Source: Letharia columbiana
Taxonomy: Eukaryota > Ascomycota > Lecanoromycetes > Lecanorales > Parmeliaceae
DNA: 64,000 nucleotides
Assembly: GCF_014066305.1 (NCBI RefSeq)
Contig: NW_023501091.1
Location: 288,755 to 352,754 of the forward strand
Reading direction: 5' to 3'
Positions 1 to 12,594 of this stretch are shown piece after piece. The position numbers and the translations under genes were made by a program. The notes beneath the pieces were generated by a model. That model was given only the letters and a program-made list of their open reading frames with translations, ran no database searches and was not told the DNA's origin. Positions within the stretch are counted from its first letter, which is position 1. Every line of letters begins with the position of its first letter.

Positions 1-1
1 C

Positions 2-193
2 TCAAACAGCTACAAGATCGAATGTGAGAGCACTTCGCGGTCTCGCAGTCTTCAGTCAAAGACACCTTCGAGAGACGCAGAAAAAGGCGCTCCTGATATT
101 GTGGAAAATCGGAGGCGTGCCCAAGAAGACAATAAGAGTGAAGGGCGAGGGCAAGGGACCATCTCGTGGTGGCAAGATATTCGTTCGTCGTGA
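2..193 (+). CDS. Possible 3' end of a truncated gene
   Basis: The frame starting at base 2 is open from the window edge to a TGA at 191-193 (63 residues). The product would be a hydrophilic, Ser/Arg/Glu-rich tail ending in a WWQDI-type stretch, such as the cytosolic tail of a larger protein. The frame starting at base 3 is also open, to about 203, so the correct frame is not certain. No family is recognisable. Most of the gene, if real, lies outside the window. Confidence 0.35.
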   Translation, partial: SNSYKIECESTSRSRSLQSKTPSRDAEKGAPDIVENRRRAQEDNKSEGRGQGTISWWQDIRSS

Positions 194-1029
194 TGAACTG
201 TGAGCTAGACTAGCGATTGGTGTTGGGATGGTCAAGGCGTTGGGATGTTCTGTCTCTGTGACAATCTCTAGAGAGATCGGGTGTTTAGGGCTTATGAAAG
301 GGGTATAGGTGATGCCTCAAGATATGGAGCGAGGGTGCTCTGGTGTCGGTCCGGTGCCCGTAATTGCAATTCTGAAACATGCTCTATGCTGTACCTCAAC
401 AACGAATCTACCTCATACGTTTGAGACAGTATTGATACGTATTACAATGTGAGGGCTTCTCGGACAAACATCCAGTTCCTCCTGTGGGAGTTTCCGAGAA
501 TTTGTATGCATATGCCTGTTCCCTTTCCATGCCTGAGTTTTTAGGTCCCCAAGATCCTCAGTCCTTTGCCTTCTTTTGACGTAACGACCTCTGCTGTCTC
601 GTTTTCTGCTGCATCGTAACCTCCGGTCCTTGACCTTCTCAGCATGCTCAGGTCGAAAGTGTACATCTTTGCCTTGTCTACCAAGTCAATCCTTAGATCA
701 ACAATCAAACCATAAAACTAGATCCCAACTACGTCACAATGTAGGACAGAGGAGATGGGATCAAGCATTGGATCGGGAGCTTCAATTTCCCCTGCGTAGC
801 ATCTTGCGGATACATTTACTGTACGGGAAATACGAAGGGTACAGTCAATGGCATTTAGTGAAGTAACCCTTGATAGCAATCATACAGTAGATGTAGAAGG
901 AAACAGGGCGAATCTCAAGTGGTAGGCCTATGTTATTCTCTGCCACCTCCATAGGAGACACTGAAACCGGTTGCATAGAACCGCAATCCGCAGTCATGCT
1001 GCATGCTGCACTGCAATCATCAATCTAGG
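194..1029. other. Intergenic, nothing recognised
   Basis: Non-coding by appearance. A 78-codon frame at 630-866 has no family resemblance and no splice partners. The interval would hold the 3' flanks of the left-edge gene and of the unknown gene at 1030-2307. Confidence 0.5.
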
Positions 1030-2307
1030 TTACAATTTCTCGATCGCGTCCCTGAGGCTTTGTGAAGATGCGATCAGAGCACGAATGCTTGCCCATGTTT
1101 GAGGCTGCACAGGTGCAACCTCACGCTTCACCAGTACCACCCCTGCATCCTCCGCTCGCGACTCTATTGTCAGCATGGGACTCCCTGGCAACGCATGCGC
1201 TTCTCCATTCTCGTCAATGAACACTATCTCAACTTGCTTCTCACAATCGATGCTCTCCATCGCCAGCCTCATTGCCTTCAGATCCTGGCCGTACATCGTC
1301 TGCTCTTCCCACATCTTCCTCAACTCCTCCTCACAGATCTCATCGTAAGGGCTGGCTCCAACAAATCTTCTTTTCACGGAAAAAACCGCCCTCATGTCCG
1401 GTTGACACCAGATTTTATTGAACACCTTTGCTACCTCTGGCCACTCGATTTTGAATGTAGCCAGTAGGACCAGCAGGTAAGTGAGCTGCTGCCCACGTGT
1501 GTCTTTTTTGGCGACATTTGGAAAGCGTGGAACGTCGCTGCGAGAGGGAACGGGAATGGAATGAAGTTCCTGGCTGTCGACTTCTGGGTCACACCACATT
1601 GCGTCTGTGGTGCCGAGGTGAGTCGACCAGCCCCGAACAGAGAGATTGTGTTGCTTTGCCAGACGCTGCGCTGCGGCTGCGGAAGGAGGGAGGGCGATGA
1701 TAAGCGGCCCGCGGAACGAATGAAGCGACGTCTTGCAAACAGCCATGACGTTGCGAAGGATTTCGAAGGCCCAAGAGTCGGTGGCCCACCCTTCGTCTGC
1801 GTTGAGTTGGGTTATGTACTCCTTTATCACGCGTGGTATGGCTGCTGTTCGTAGGGCTCGAAGCTGCCCTTTGAGATCTTCCGTGTCATTTTGTTGCTGT
1901 TCTAACAGACCGCCTTTGAAAATCGCGACTGTAGGTGCTTTTTTGGCCGCGAGTATAGCTGCCTCCAACTTCGTGACAGTGGCTTCTATTTGTTTGATTG
2001 TTGATACGACAGCACGGATCGCTGCTGCTGCTTCTGAAGATGCAAACCCGCCAGACCGTTCTTTTTCCGCTTCGATAGCTGCAGCCGGGTCTTCGTTCGA
2101 GTGCTTTTCTTCAGTTTCGACGGTCTTGATGTGCTGCCGGAAGTCTTTGCTGGTAATCTTCCAGTCATTGTCAACATTCAGTAGAGCGAGTAGTTTCTTT
2201 TTCCCCATGTCCGGATGAGCATCGCGTAATGATTTGACAGCTGTACGAATCTCTTCATCGGTGGGGTCTGGAGACTGGTTCTGAGTCTCGGTGTATGGTT
2301 GGGCCAT
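1030..2307 (-). CDS. Hypothetical protein, 425 aa, single exon
   Basis: An uninterrupted frame of 425 codons with no intron. I take the ATG at 2307-2305 (MAQPYTET) as start; the frame stays open four codons upstream without another ATG. Residues about 15-60 form a compact charged block (DEEIRTAVKSLRDAHP...) recalling short helical modules found at the N-termini of some fungal proteins. An Ala/Glu-rich, probably coiled stretch follows at about 65-125, then a more globular half rich in Trp and charged residues. No catalytic motif, signal peptide or membrane segment is visible. It is transcribed divergently from YRB1 across about 840 bp. The function is unknown; the length and amino-acid make-up make a real gene likely. 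Confidence 0.75.
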   Translation of the reverse strand: MAQPYTETQNQSPDPTDEEIRTAVKSLRDAHPDMGKKKLLALLNVDNDWKITSKDFRQHIKTVETEEKHSNEDPAAAIEAEKERSGGFASSEAAAAIRAVVSTIKQIEATVTKLEAAILAAKKAPTVAIFKGGLLEQQQNDTEDLKGQLRALRTAAIPRVIKEYITQLNADEGWATDSWAFEILRNVMAVCKTSLHSFRGPLIIALPPSAAAAQRLAKQHNLSVRGWSTHLGTTDAMWCDPEVDSQELHSIPVPSRSDVPRFPNVAKKDTRGQQLTYLLVLLATFKIEWPEVAKVFNKIWCQPDMRAVFSVKRRFVGASPYDEICEEELRKMWEEQTMYGQDLKAMRLAMESIDCEKQVEIVFIDENGEAHALPGSPMLTIESRAEDAGVVLVKREVAPVQPQTWASIRALIASSQSLRDAIEKL

Positions 2308-3149
2308 AATGGTAGACAAGTAGTCTTCGAAGTCGAGTCGAGAGACGCGATTTTGATAGAGAGGTTTCGATTTACAGCTTGCTGGTCTTTAACCCGAAAG
2401 GAGAAACATGACAGTGAGTGAGCAAGAGATCTTCGTCGTAGATGCAGCGTGATTGTGTTTGCTTCTCATCTCAATGTCGGAGGTGCTAGTGGTTGCGGTC
2501 ACGTAGAGATGGTTGCCATATAAGTAGCGGCCAATCAGAAGTAGAGCTTTCCGGAACAGTAATGTAAAGTTGAGATATTCAAGCACGCAAAGAGACCAAG
2601 ACATCTTTTGTATATTTATTGGATAGACTTAGGTGATTAGTGTCTCGGCGAAAGACTTGTAAGACCTGCTATACAAGCAAGAAAAGCGGACAGAGAGCAC
2701 CATTGCTTCTTGAACAGCATAGTAAATGCCTTCCAAATCACCAAATGATATACCTGATTTGAGCCTATTTCAGGGATATCGCCCTGTTGGAGTTGGGAGC
2801 TCTCAATAACCAAAATCCTATAGGTCCACTCGACGACAAATAATGCGAGAGACGGTTGTTTGCTGAAGTGTCTAGAAGCAGGGATATATATATCGGTGAT
2901 GATCCCCTGGCCTTGTGGAGTGATGCAAGGCATTTTCAATATGGACGAAGGACAAGGTAAGCATATTTTGTTGTCGGACGTGACGAGCAGACGGAACAAC
3001 AAAAAGCTTGGCGCTAGCCCGATTATGAACATCTGCACAACAGCTCCCCACATTTCTTTTCTTCACTATACACGACAACTCCTTTCCTCCTCTCCTCCCT
3101 ATCATCCCTACACGAGCTTTCACATATCAGCTATCTCGCTACCACCAAC
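2308..3149. promoter_or_regulatory. Divergent promoter region, hypothetical gene / YRB1
   Basis: 842 bp between two start codons pointing apart. The 70 bp before the YRB1 ATG are rich in C and T, as is common for strongly expressed fungal genes. A 138-codon minus-strand frame at 2637-3053 overlaps this promoter and has no recognisable product, so I do not call it. Confidence 0.5.
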
Positions 3150-4153
3150 ATGTCAGAAATCAACCCGGACCCAAGCTCCACTGAGGCATCCACCACCTCG
3201 CCCGCCAAAACAGAAGAAACCCAAAAAGACTCCGCTCCTGCTGCTACTAGCTACACCGAGATGGCTTCTAACGCCGCTGGATCAGCTACCACTGCTGCCG
3301 CCGGGGTCAAGGACAGCGTATTCAGTATGTTCGGTGGCGGGGCCAAGAAGGAGAAGAAAGAGGAGCCGGACGGCGAGACTGAGGACAGGAGTGGAAGTTC
3401 CAAAGCCAAGAAAGATGCGGAGGCTGCTGAGGCGGATGAGGGTGGGGAGGTAAGCCTGCTCTTACGTTTGCCCTGCCCAAATTCCTATCTTGTCCACTAC
3501 GCAGGAAGCTGATTAGGTGGGTTTGTGTTGTATAGGACGACGCCCCCGACTCCCCAGATGTCCACTTCGAGCCTGTCGTGCACTTGACCGAAAAGGTAGA
3601 GACCAAGACGAATGAGGAGGCTGAGGAGCAGACATTCAAGATGCGCGCCAAGCTGTTCAAGTTCGATCGTGAGAGTCGGGAGTGGAAAGAGCGTGGAACG
3701 GGGGACGTGAGGTTGCTGAAGCATAGGGAGAACAAGAAGACCAGACTGGTTATGAGGCGGGATAAGACTCTGAAAGTCTGTGCGAATCACTACGGTGAGT
3801 GCTACCCTACATTACTGAATAATGGGGAAGTGGGGGTGCGGAGAGCGAGGGGCTTTGTGGGATATGGATTGATTTATGATTGTAGTCGTGCCAGACATGA
3901 AGCTCTCTCCCAACGTGGGCAGTGACCGAAGTTGGGTCTGGAACGCAGCTGCCGATGTCAGTGAGGGGGAGCCTGAGCCCCAGACTCTGGCTATTCGGTT
4001 TGCCAACAGCGAGAGTACGTGCCGCCTTCCCTTTCCCCGGAGTTTTTGGGCGCTACTGACCAGTGCTATCCAGATGCCAACCTCTTCAAGGAAGCATTCA
4101 TCAAGGCCCAACAAGAGAACGAGGCGCTGTTCACCAAGGGCGCCGTGGAGTAG
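3150..4153 (+). CDS. YRB1: Ran-specific GTPase-activating protein 1 / RanBP1
   Basis: Exons 3150-3449, 3536-3794, 3886-4014 and 4074-4153 encode 255 aa. All introns are GT-AG and phases match. Residues about 1-100 are low-complexity and acidic. Residues about 105-245 form one RanBD1 domain, recognisable from VHFEPVVHL, the [22 protein letters not shown] block, RLVMRRD and [11 protein letters not shown]1 binds Ran-GTP, co-activates RanGAP and helps disassemble export complexes at the nuclear pore. The length is close to that of yeast Yrb1 with a longer N-terminus. The start is the first ATG after a pyrimidine-rich leader. Confidence 0.95.
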
Positions 4154-4667
4154 ACAAGACATGGTCTGGGAAATGGAAAAATAGAGGAGCGAAGCATTTG
4201 AGACCATGACCTACACTTGGAACGAAAAATCCTTTCAGAATTTCGTAGAGTCCAAATCATGAACCAAGACTAGGTATACTAAGCTCTCCAACATCAGCAA
4301 CTTTCGTAATTGCGGATTCTGCTACCGGCTTATCACTCATCCCCGCCAAGAAGTCGCAATGCTCATGTATAGTATCGTTGTTGGCTTGACTAATTCTCTT
4401 CTCCGCGCAACATATGTGAAGAGTTACCAACTCTTCGTAGCTTTTGTCTATATGACTATGTAATTGCACAGTCACTTGCTACAGTTCCTCTAAATGTTGC
4501 CTTTACAAAACCTCCGCATATGCAATGCGAAGCGATATCCAAAGGTTTCCCATGATTCAAGAACTACCGCTTTCAACGCCCATATGTCATCATGGTCCAT
4601 GGGTATCCGCTCCATTATATAATGTCCAGGTTCCTCTTCACACTTCCAAAACATTTTCCGATAGCTC
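4154..4667. other. Convergent 3' flank of YRB1 and the flippase gene
   Basis: Tail-to-tail intergenic stretch expected to hold both polyadenylation regions. A 72-codon minus frame at 4257-4475 shows nothing recognisable. Confidence 0.5.
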
Positions 4668-7600
4668 CTAAACATCAGCACTTCTTCTTGGCAGCTTATC
4701 CTTTCCATTAGCATCATCATCACCATCCTCGTCTCTCGCATCTTCTTTCGCCTCCACTGCGAATGAGACCTTGTACTCCTGCGCTTTGACTTCAGGCTCC
4801 GAGTGCTGCCGTCTCCTCCGTGTACGAACAGTCTCAACTTCGGGCTCAGCACCACTTGTATCTCTTGAATGTCTTGGGCGATCCAGCATTTCTTGTACTT
4901 CGCCCTCCCGTTGGCGATCTTCTTCCGCCGTCCTTTGACGTGGGAGACCTCCACTTGCATCTGCATGATGATTACCTCTGGCATGAGTAGACTCCATTGA
5001 AGCAGCTTCTTCAAATCTTTTCTTGATGGCGGGATCTTTCTCCAATTCTCGGAAACAGTCGGCATCACTTGGAAGCCACGAGCACTGCGCTGCCTTTACG
5101 CCAATCTCCAGGACCCAGCATGCTGCCAAGACCAGTATAAGCGTCAGCCACCAAAGCGCGTTTCTGCCGAATCTCTCTAGGAAACCTTCCTTAACATCAT
5201 AGATGATATTGTTGTGGTATGTAGTTGAGAGAATGATCAACCAGAGGAACCAGCCGCCGACACTGATGAACATCGAAATGGCAGAGGTATATGTCTTGTT
5301 ATGCAACTCCCAGAATTGCATCTTGGTTGCAATAACTAAGATACATGCCGTGAAAGTCAGCGCTCCCATAGCGTAAAGCCCGTTGTCAGTCGTGAACATC
5401 GTTTGCCCGAACAGGCCAAGCATGATGAAGAAAACGATGACGGCTTGCGAGGCTGCCATGGCGACCCAGGCGAGGTAGATCTTGATCTTAAACCCACCAT
5501 TATGATGGCCAAGAGAGTGGTAGAGTTCGGGCACCGCCATGAGGGTAGAAGCAGAAAGATCCTGCTCAAAGATTCCCATGAAGATAACGGGGAGTGAAGT
5601 GAAGAGCGTGTTGAACAGTGATAGTGACCAGGACTCATAGAGAGAGGTGCCTGTGTAGCCTGCATAGCGCTGATACAAGGCTTGTGTAAGGTAAAACAGC
5701 ATCTCCTTCCAGAAGGTTCCGAGAGTATACTTGCATGTACGAATGTAATTCCATCGACCGTGAACAAGGAGCAACTTAGTGAGGAATCGGAATTGTGCAA
5801 TAGAGTAGTCAGACGTGCGAGCAGCTTGGAGACCTTCTTTCCCTGTGATGCCGATGCCGACGTGAGCTTCTTGGATCATGGCTATGTCGTTAGCGCCGTC
5901 ACCGATTGCAAGCGTGATGGCGTTGTTGACTTTATGGCGGATGGAGCTGACAAGGGAGGCCTTCTGGGAAGGGGAAGCGCGGCAGCAGATGACCGTGTCG
6001 ACGAGGATAGCCAAGGAAATAAACAATTTGTAGACCGATTCAGAGGAATTGATTTGAGAGAGTGTGTGGCCGTCTATTACCACAACCGAATGGGCGACGT
6101 GGCCATTGCTGATGTCGACAGTTGCAGCTGCAATGCGTTGGCTTACCTCGCCGGTCTCGTGATCAAGGACTGTGATGGACGAGTAGTCTTTGATCAATCT
6201 GCAAGAGTGTCCTATGTTCACAGCAGTCTCGCGCTTGTCTCCAGTCAGCATCCAGAGCTTGATTTTAGCCCGGCGGAGCTTTTCGATAGCTTCAGGTACG
6301 CCTTTTTGTAGTTTATCTTCAATCGCGGTCGCTCCTGCCAGCTCGAGGTCTCTCTCCACCTGGGCTCCTGCCTTTTCGATCATCTCAGGACGGTTGACAA
6401 GACTTGTCGAGGCATCACGATAGATTTTCTTCCAAGATTCGTATTCATCCTCTTCCATATACCTGTAGGCGTATAGCAGAGTCCTAAGACCTTCTGTGGC
6501 GAAGTCGTTGATATGTTGAAAGCACCTTTCCAGTACTGCCCCGTCATCGACGACCAAAGCCTCTTCTACCAGCTCGTCGGCATCATCTCCTCGAAAAGAT
6601 GGTCTACCATCCAGACTTGCGAGACGTTGTGTCGGACCGTAGTGCGCCGAAGGTCGGGGAGAATAGTAGATGCTGCCATTATCGACAGCAGACACGTCCA
6701 CGTCAGTCTCACGATCCTTCAACCAGTCATCAAGTTCATCACGGATTGGCTGAAGACGTTTAGCGGTCATGCTTGGGCGAGTAATGCCACCGAGGCTGGG
6801 ACGATGGATGCTCATGCTCTTTCGGGTCATGCTGTCCTTCCGGCTATTCGCTTCGCTTGCACGTCTGAGAACCTCCTGAGCCTCAAGGCTATGCCTCATG
6901 CTGACACGTTGCTCGATCTCGACCGTCTTTGCAAGAGCGAGCCCAGACAGTCGCAGCAAGCGGATGAGAGTCGAATCCGCTCCCTTGCAGAAAACGCATA
7001 TGCGATGATCGGGCATGCGTACGATAATAGACATTCTCTTTCTGTTGCTGGAGAATTCGATGACATCAAGTATTTGGTATATCTCGAACGTAGGCTCGTC
7101 GCCGGGGCCCTGAGGGAACATTTTGACAGTGATTGTTGAATTTTGTCTTTCAATCATAATGTACCCAAGATCTTGAGCAGCTCGTACCAAAGCTTGCTCA
7201 TCCGGCGAAGCGGCTTGATACTCGATCTCGCCATCCCGCTTCCTCTCGGGATAACAAGTATGGCACAAAGCTATTGAAAGCAGGAAAAAGCGGACCTTCC
7301 AAGCGAATAGAGTATACGGTCGATATTGTATGTACTGCAATAGCTGTGCTGTGCCAAGCTCTGGTTGTGATGTAGGGGTCTTGGCAGACGCCTTCCAGCG
7401 AGGTCTTGTCGAGCTGTTGTGGACAACAGCCGACCCGCAGGAGGTAGGAGACATGCTTTGAGCCGCTGATGTTTCGCCGGAGGTCGATATATTGATACCT
7501 CGTCTGATAGGCTTCTTGCCTTTGCTGTGTCTTTTCTGAAGCGCTGGCTTGCGGGTGCCCTCGTTTACGGCTTCTTCTTGTACGTCTGGATCATGAAGCC

Positions 7601-9822
7601 AAGCTGTACCGGCTATACTCATTTTCCGAAACCGCATCGAATTATTCGTTAAGGTACCCGTTTTATCGGAGAAGATGTAACTGGGGAAACGTGTCAGTAC
7701 TGTTCATAAAGAGTGTCTCTCATGGGCCATATACTTGACTTGACCCAATTCCTCGTTGATCGTGGATGTTCTCGCTTCCATTGGGGTATTGGAGGCTTCA
7801 TCATACATGTCGACGTCGTTCATGAGTAGCGTTTGGAATAGCTTGACAATTTCCAGGCTGACATACAAGGAAAGTGGAATCATCGTGTTGAAGAGAATTA
7901 TGAATGACACTAGAATAGGGAAGAAGCCAACGCCGGCATTCGTGAGGTACCAAGCCTTTTCTTCTGTTGTTTCCTGCCAGATTTGGTACGCCGCCGAATT
8001 GAAAAACGCAAGAACTACCACGAAAACGACAAGCATGACAACAACCTTGTTCACTACAGTTTGAAGAGCAGGCTTAACGACGCATGTCAGCAGGCGCCGC
8101 ATTCAAGGATATATCACGAGAAGTCCTAGTACTCACAGCCTTGATTCGAGGATTCTTCGTGGCATTCATCCTAATCTTACACTCCTCGCCACTGTAAACT
8201 ACGATGGCAATGGCCTCGGATGTGTTTCGTAGAACGCTCCCTCGATAGATGATCTCGTTGTTTGCCAAAGGAAGAGTCTCGCCTCCAACAGTGACTCTGC
8301 CCTCGAAGTTGTAGAGATCTAGATTTGGATCTTCGACGACGATGTGAGCTTCGCAGCTGGCGATGTCTTCTACAGTTCTGCAACACCTAGCTAACTGCGG
8401 CAACGCTTGTTTGCTCTTTAAATTGGTCTCTCCATCCAGCGCCATCGTTTCCACGTAGGCCACCTCCTCGGCCCCGTTCGTATGTAATACGGTGAGATCT
8501 GCCGGAGCTGCTTCGTCTCGCGCTAGTTTGACAACGTCGCCGATCCCTATGTCTTCCCACTTGGTTTCTGCCCAATAAACCCGTTTATCAGGTGTCGCGG
8601 TGCTGCGATCTACGTTGTCTGTACTTGTTGCAGTGACTTTGTGTCCACGCAGAACCATCGCAGTCTTTCTATTCTCCGCCTTGTCCAGCCTATAGCGCCT
8701 CAAATCATCATATCCTTCTTTTGCCATGGAGATAGTAACGAAAAATGCCAGGGGAACGATGGTCGTATATGTTCCTGTGGTGCTTAACCCAGGAATCATT
8801 TGCAGGATCGAAACGCATAGAAAGTAGAAATTCGCCAACTTTGAAAATTGCGCAAACATTTGACGAGGTAAGAAGTTATACAGCGTATATCTGCTCGACG
8901 TGATAGTGTTATTCATGTATCTCCGACCAGTGCGTTCGTCTAGAAGAGGCTCCCTCCGAGTTGGATCGACGTCAATATGTCGTCCATCCTTGGAAGGAGG
9001 AATCTCTTGAATCTTAAGGATCTTCTTGCGAACTCTCCCTTTTATGGCCCGGAGTTTTGACAGCAGCCCGGTATGAGCTGCTTTGCTTTTGATCCATGTT
9101 TCGTAATGTGGTAGATCCAGTGATTCATGGGCCTTTTTGATGGACTGGGGATGCGTCTCCATGTCGTCGCCTGTCTCGAGGTCTGGTAAAATGGTGATCG
9201 TTGCCTCCGGCTTCTTGCCAAAATCACTGCCAGTAGAAGCCTGCTGGACTGCTGATGCAGCCGTTGGTTGTAATTCCATAGCAGATCTGCTACTCTCGGG
9301 CTGTCCATGAATATTGCGCGCCGGAATCGCCCTGCGAAGAGAAAACCCACGGTCCCGGCTCCGAGATAATGAAGGTGACCTCAAAGGGGAAAGCGGCGAA
9401 TGTGGTTGTAGTGGCGTTTCTGGTGAGACAGGACTTAATAGTGACCTTGGCGGCTCTTGGACTATGTCTTGCCTGCTCGTCGCGTGGATGTCTACAGACA
9501 AGTTTGAAGTTGCCGAGAATTTCCGCCGGTGCTTGCTTCCTTCCCCAATTGTCTTCCCTGCGGCGGTTGGTACATCGTCCGTGCCATCAGCGTCGGCCAC
9601 ATTATCTTTCTCCGTGAAGTGGGCAGCGTCGGTAGATGAGATCGTCAGGCAATGTGAGGCACTTGACGGGGAGAGAGTTGAAGTGGTAATCGAGGGAGGA
9701 GCCTGTAGAGATGATTGGCCTGCGAGACTGGGGTGCTGCCCATTTGTTTCTTGTGAAACGGCCAAATCTCCTTCAGAACGATCACCTCCTTCGCCAGCCC
9801 CATCATGCTCATCAGCGACCAT
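4668..9822 (-). CDS. DNF3: P4-type phospholipid-translocating ATPase (flippase), Dnf3-like
   Basis: Exons on the minus strand are 9822-8137, 8072-7735 and 7680-4668, giving 1678 aa. The first roughly 270 residues are Ser/Thr-rich and unstructured. Then come the P4 N-terminal signature (RYTLYNFLPRQMFAQFSKLANFYF), the actuator motif DGETN, the phosphorylation motif DKTGTLT just after exon 3 begins, the TGDKRETAVNI motif and the hinge GDGANDIAMI. About ten membrane segments are expected. The nucleotide-binding domain carries a long hydrophilic insertion (about 150 residues) and the C-terminal tail is charged, both typical of the Dnf3 branch. It flips aminophospholipids in Golgi/endosomal membranes, usually with a Cdc50-family subunit. 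Assignment to Dnf3 rather than Drs2/Dnf1 is by the insertions and so less certain. Confidence 0.93.
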
Positions 9823-10711
9823 GGTCCCTCATTGGCGGCTATCTCGATGGTCTACTGATAGAATCTCTTTTGATTGCCATTCATATAGTCATAGGTGTTC
9901 CCCGCGGGCACCACTGCGTTATTCGCCAAGTCTGCCGAGAGTCGCAAGTCTTTGCAACAAGGTCATTGATACGTTAGTAACTGTAGGCTGCGCCAGATCA
10001 GCTAGGCGAAGCGATTGATCGTGTCTTCGCGAATGGTCGAGAGTGCTGGAAGAAGGATTTGGGCGGAAGGTTGGAAAAACTTTGTCGCCGTCTTCAAAGT
10101 ATGCCTCCACATTCGGCTTCGGTCTTGGCACCTCGGCCGAGCTGTCTAGTGTCTACAGGGACTACTGACTTGGTTTCACCAGCAAGAGGGAAGAGACAGC
10201 CATTACGATTGGATGTCTTTTACGTAGTGCATGTGATGTTTGCCTGTAATCTGGGCTTTCAGGCTCTCAGCGAGCGGTTCCATCGGTCAAATGTGGGTTC
10301 AATAGGGTCATAATTTGCATTGCACATATCCAAACGGAGTGTATCCCTATCTGAGAGGAAGAAAGCTATTTTACATGATAGACAAAATTCAACGACAGTG
10401 CTGCATCTCCGCCGTCCCGCGCCGGACGAAAGAACAGACGACCGTCATAAATGTAAACATTTGACAAGAGCCAGTAGTACCAAGACGCCGGCATAAAGAT
10501 CCAGGTGCAGCTTATTAGGCGCTGACAATCTCTGTAATGAATTTGATATTCCGCCTTCTGTCCGAACAGAATGCTCCCCGCTGCACCCAACCTCTGTATG
10601 TACCCGCCCCTGGTATATCCTCGGAAACTCCCCTAACAGACCATCCATCCGACGCTATCTTTGAAATTCCACACGTAGAAGGCAATCGCTCGGACTTGGG
10701 ATTATGAATGA
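9823..10711. other. Flippase promoter and homeobox-gene 3' flank
   Basis: Upstream of the flippase ATG and downstream of the homeobox stop. Several 65-85-codon frames occur on both strands and none resembles a protein I know. No RNA gene seen. Confidence 0.5.
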
Positions 10712-12594
10712 TCATCCGGTTCTCTCAGGACTCAGACTTGAATGGTCCATGTGACTGAATGAAACCATATTGTGCATGTCAAGCTCCTCACTAGATGACT
10801 CTTCTTGCATTTGCATGCCGAAGTCAGAATCATCCATCTTCGCGCCCGGCGAGTGCATCTGCAAATTCAGATTCTGCTTCGAGTACATCTCACTGAGCGA
10901 ATACCCATCGTCAGACATTGCCGAATGATGATCTTGTGAGATGGACAGAAAATCAGCAGATGTACTTCGGTGCATGTGGGCTAAAGGGGGTGATCCATCG
11001 GCAATGACAGGGTCGCCATGACTGTAGGCTGACAAAGGTGATACCGAAGGATTAATGGTGCTCGGGTGCTCGCTATGCATAGGCGAAAGGAAAGGGAGGC
11101 TGTAGGACGGGTTGAAACTAGAAGCAGGTACGGAGTCCATGTGTGTACTAGATGAGTAGTACGATGGACTTGCATACTCGGACGGCGAGCCGGTTGTAGC
11201 CGCGGACAAAGGGTACTGACGGTAGTCAAGACCATAGCCTGCGGAGGTGTCGATCCGTAGATTTGGCCCAAGAGGACTAAGATCATGCTGGTGTTGAGGG
11301 ATGGGTGCGTAGAGAGTTGCATCAGTCATGTTGGTTGAAGGACGTTGAATATGGAAAGACGGCATCGGGGGCATCATCGAGAAGTCAACAGCAACAGGCA
11401 CAGATCGACTTCGAGTACGCTTGTGACCTCGTGGCCCTGGTGGTGGCATACCGAAACCATTCTCCTGAAACATAGCGAGGTGTGGATGTGCCATTTGAGC
11501 CGTCGGCTGTGATGATGGGCGAGGAGGAGCCATCATAGGTGAAACGGGGGCAGATGCTGCCATCGTATGTAGATCGTATGGACAGTGTCTGTTTTGGAAA
11601 GAGTCCAACGAAACCAATTTGGCCAATTGTCCAGTGAGGACTTTGGGATGGCCACCCAGGTGATGCACCATAATCAACGAAGCTTGCTGCTCTTCCGTAA
11701 AGTCCCCACATTGGTGAAAGCCTCCGGTACCAGCTGAGTCCATGAAAAAGTTAGGAGGCCTATTCAATTCCACCAAGAGTCCGCGAGGTCGGGTTGGCAT
11801 CCCACTTGCCTCTTCTGCGGGGTCACCATATTCAAGACTTATGTTCTTGATGTAAGCAAAGGGGTATTCGATCTTGTAGCCGGCTCCTTCATTGTTGATG
11901 TAATATGTAAGGCAGGCTTTGTCCGGGGCATAGAAGACGACAAGATCCATGGCGTTTTGCCCTACACGACGCCAACTACCTATACTTAAGGATTTGCAGG
12001 TGAAGTGATGGATGACTATCAACGCTATTAGGTGGTCATATAGATATGGAGAGCAGGGCTGGTCTGCGTACCGATTTTACCGGCTTGGGCGGAGTCGGGG
12101 TTCAGAAGCATTCCACCGCTGCCGTAAGCACTCATATGATTTGGGGAGCGGCCGAGAAACTCTCTTGCGAGAGGTTTGCCGGACTCCATGGCTTGGTTGG
12201 CAAGATAGGTGCGCATTGATTCAGGGATTGCATCGCAGTCCTCTCCTGTTTCAATGCTCTTCTTCGCAAGCAACTTTATCTTGGCACGCCTATGCCAGGT
12301 TCATCAGCTGCTGTAAATCTGTGACACCATGCCCGGCACCAACCTATTCTGAAACCATATCTGGACAGACCTCTCGGTCATGCTGATATCTTGCGCGATA
12401 CGTTCCCGGACGGTGGCCGTAGGTGTGGGGTTTCTGATGAATTCGTCTTCGAGTGTCAGGAGTTGCTCTTGTGTCGCTCTTTGCCGTTTCTGGTTTTTTT
12501 GTTGTTGGGTGAGAGTGCTCTTGCGAGGTGGTCGGCGAGATATAGGAGCCCCAGCAGTGGCAGAGACAGTTGGCGAGGGTGTTGACGACGACAT
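10712..12594 (-). CDS. Homeobox transcription factor
   Basis: Minus-strand exons 12594-12344, 12289-12072 and 12015-10712 encode 590 aa. A homeodomain occupies about residues 30-90: basic arm KNQKRQRAT, then helix 3 WFQNRRAKIK. Intron 1 falls inside the WFQNRR codons with a GTTGGT donor; intron 2 is GTACGC...GATAG. About residues 155-250 contain the conserved fungal block beginning [15 protein letters not shown] and running through [22 protein letters not shown]. This is the second domain of the Pho2/Hoy1-type fungal homeobox proteins. The rest is Pro/Ser/His-rich, as expected of an activation region. It should act as a nuclear DNA-binding regulator. The target pathway cannot be read from the sequence. 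Confidence 0.9.

Noticed and set aside
2637..3053. 138-codon minus-strand frame with a hydrophobic N-terminus
   Set aside because: It overlaps the YRB1 promoter and leader, has no recognisable domain, and looks like chance.
3322..3735. Minus-strand frames opposite YRB1
   Set aside because: Complementary to clearly coding RanBD1 exons.
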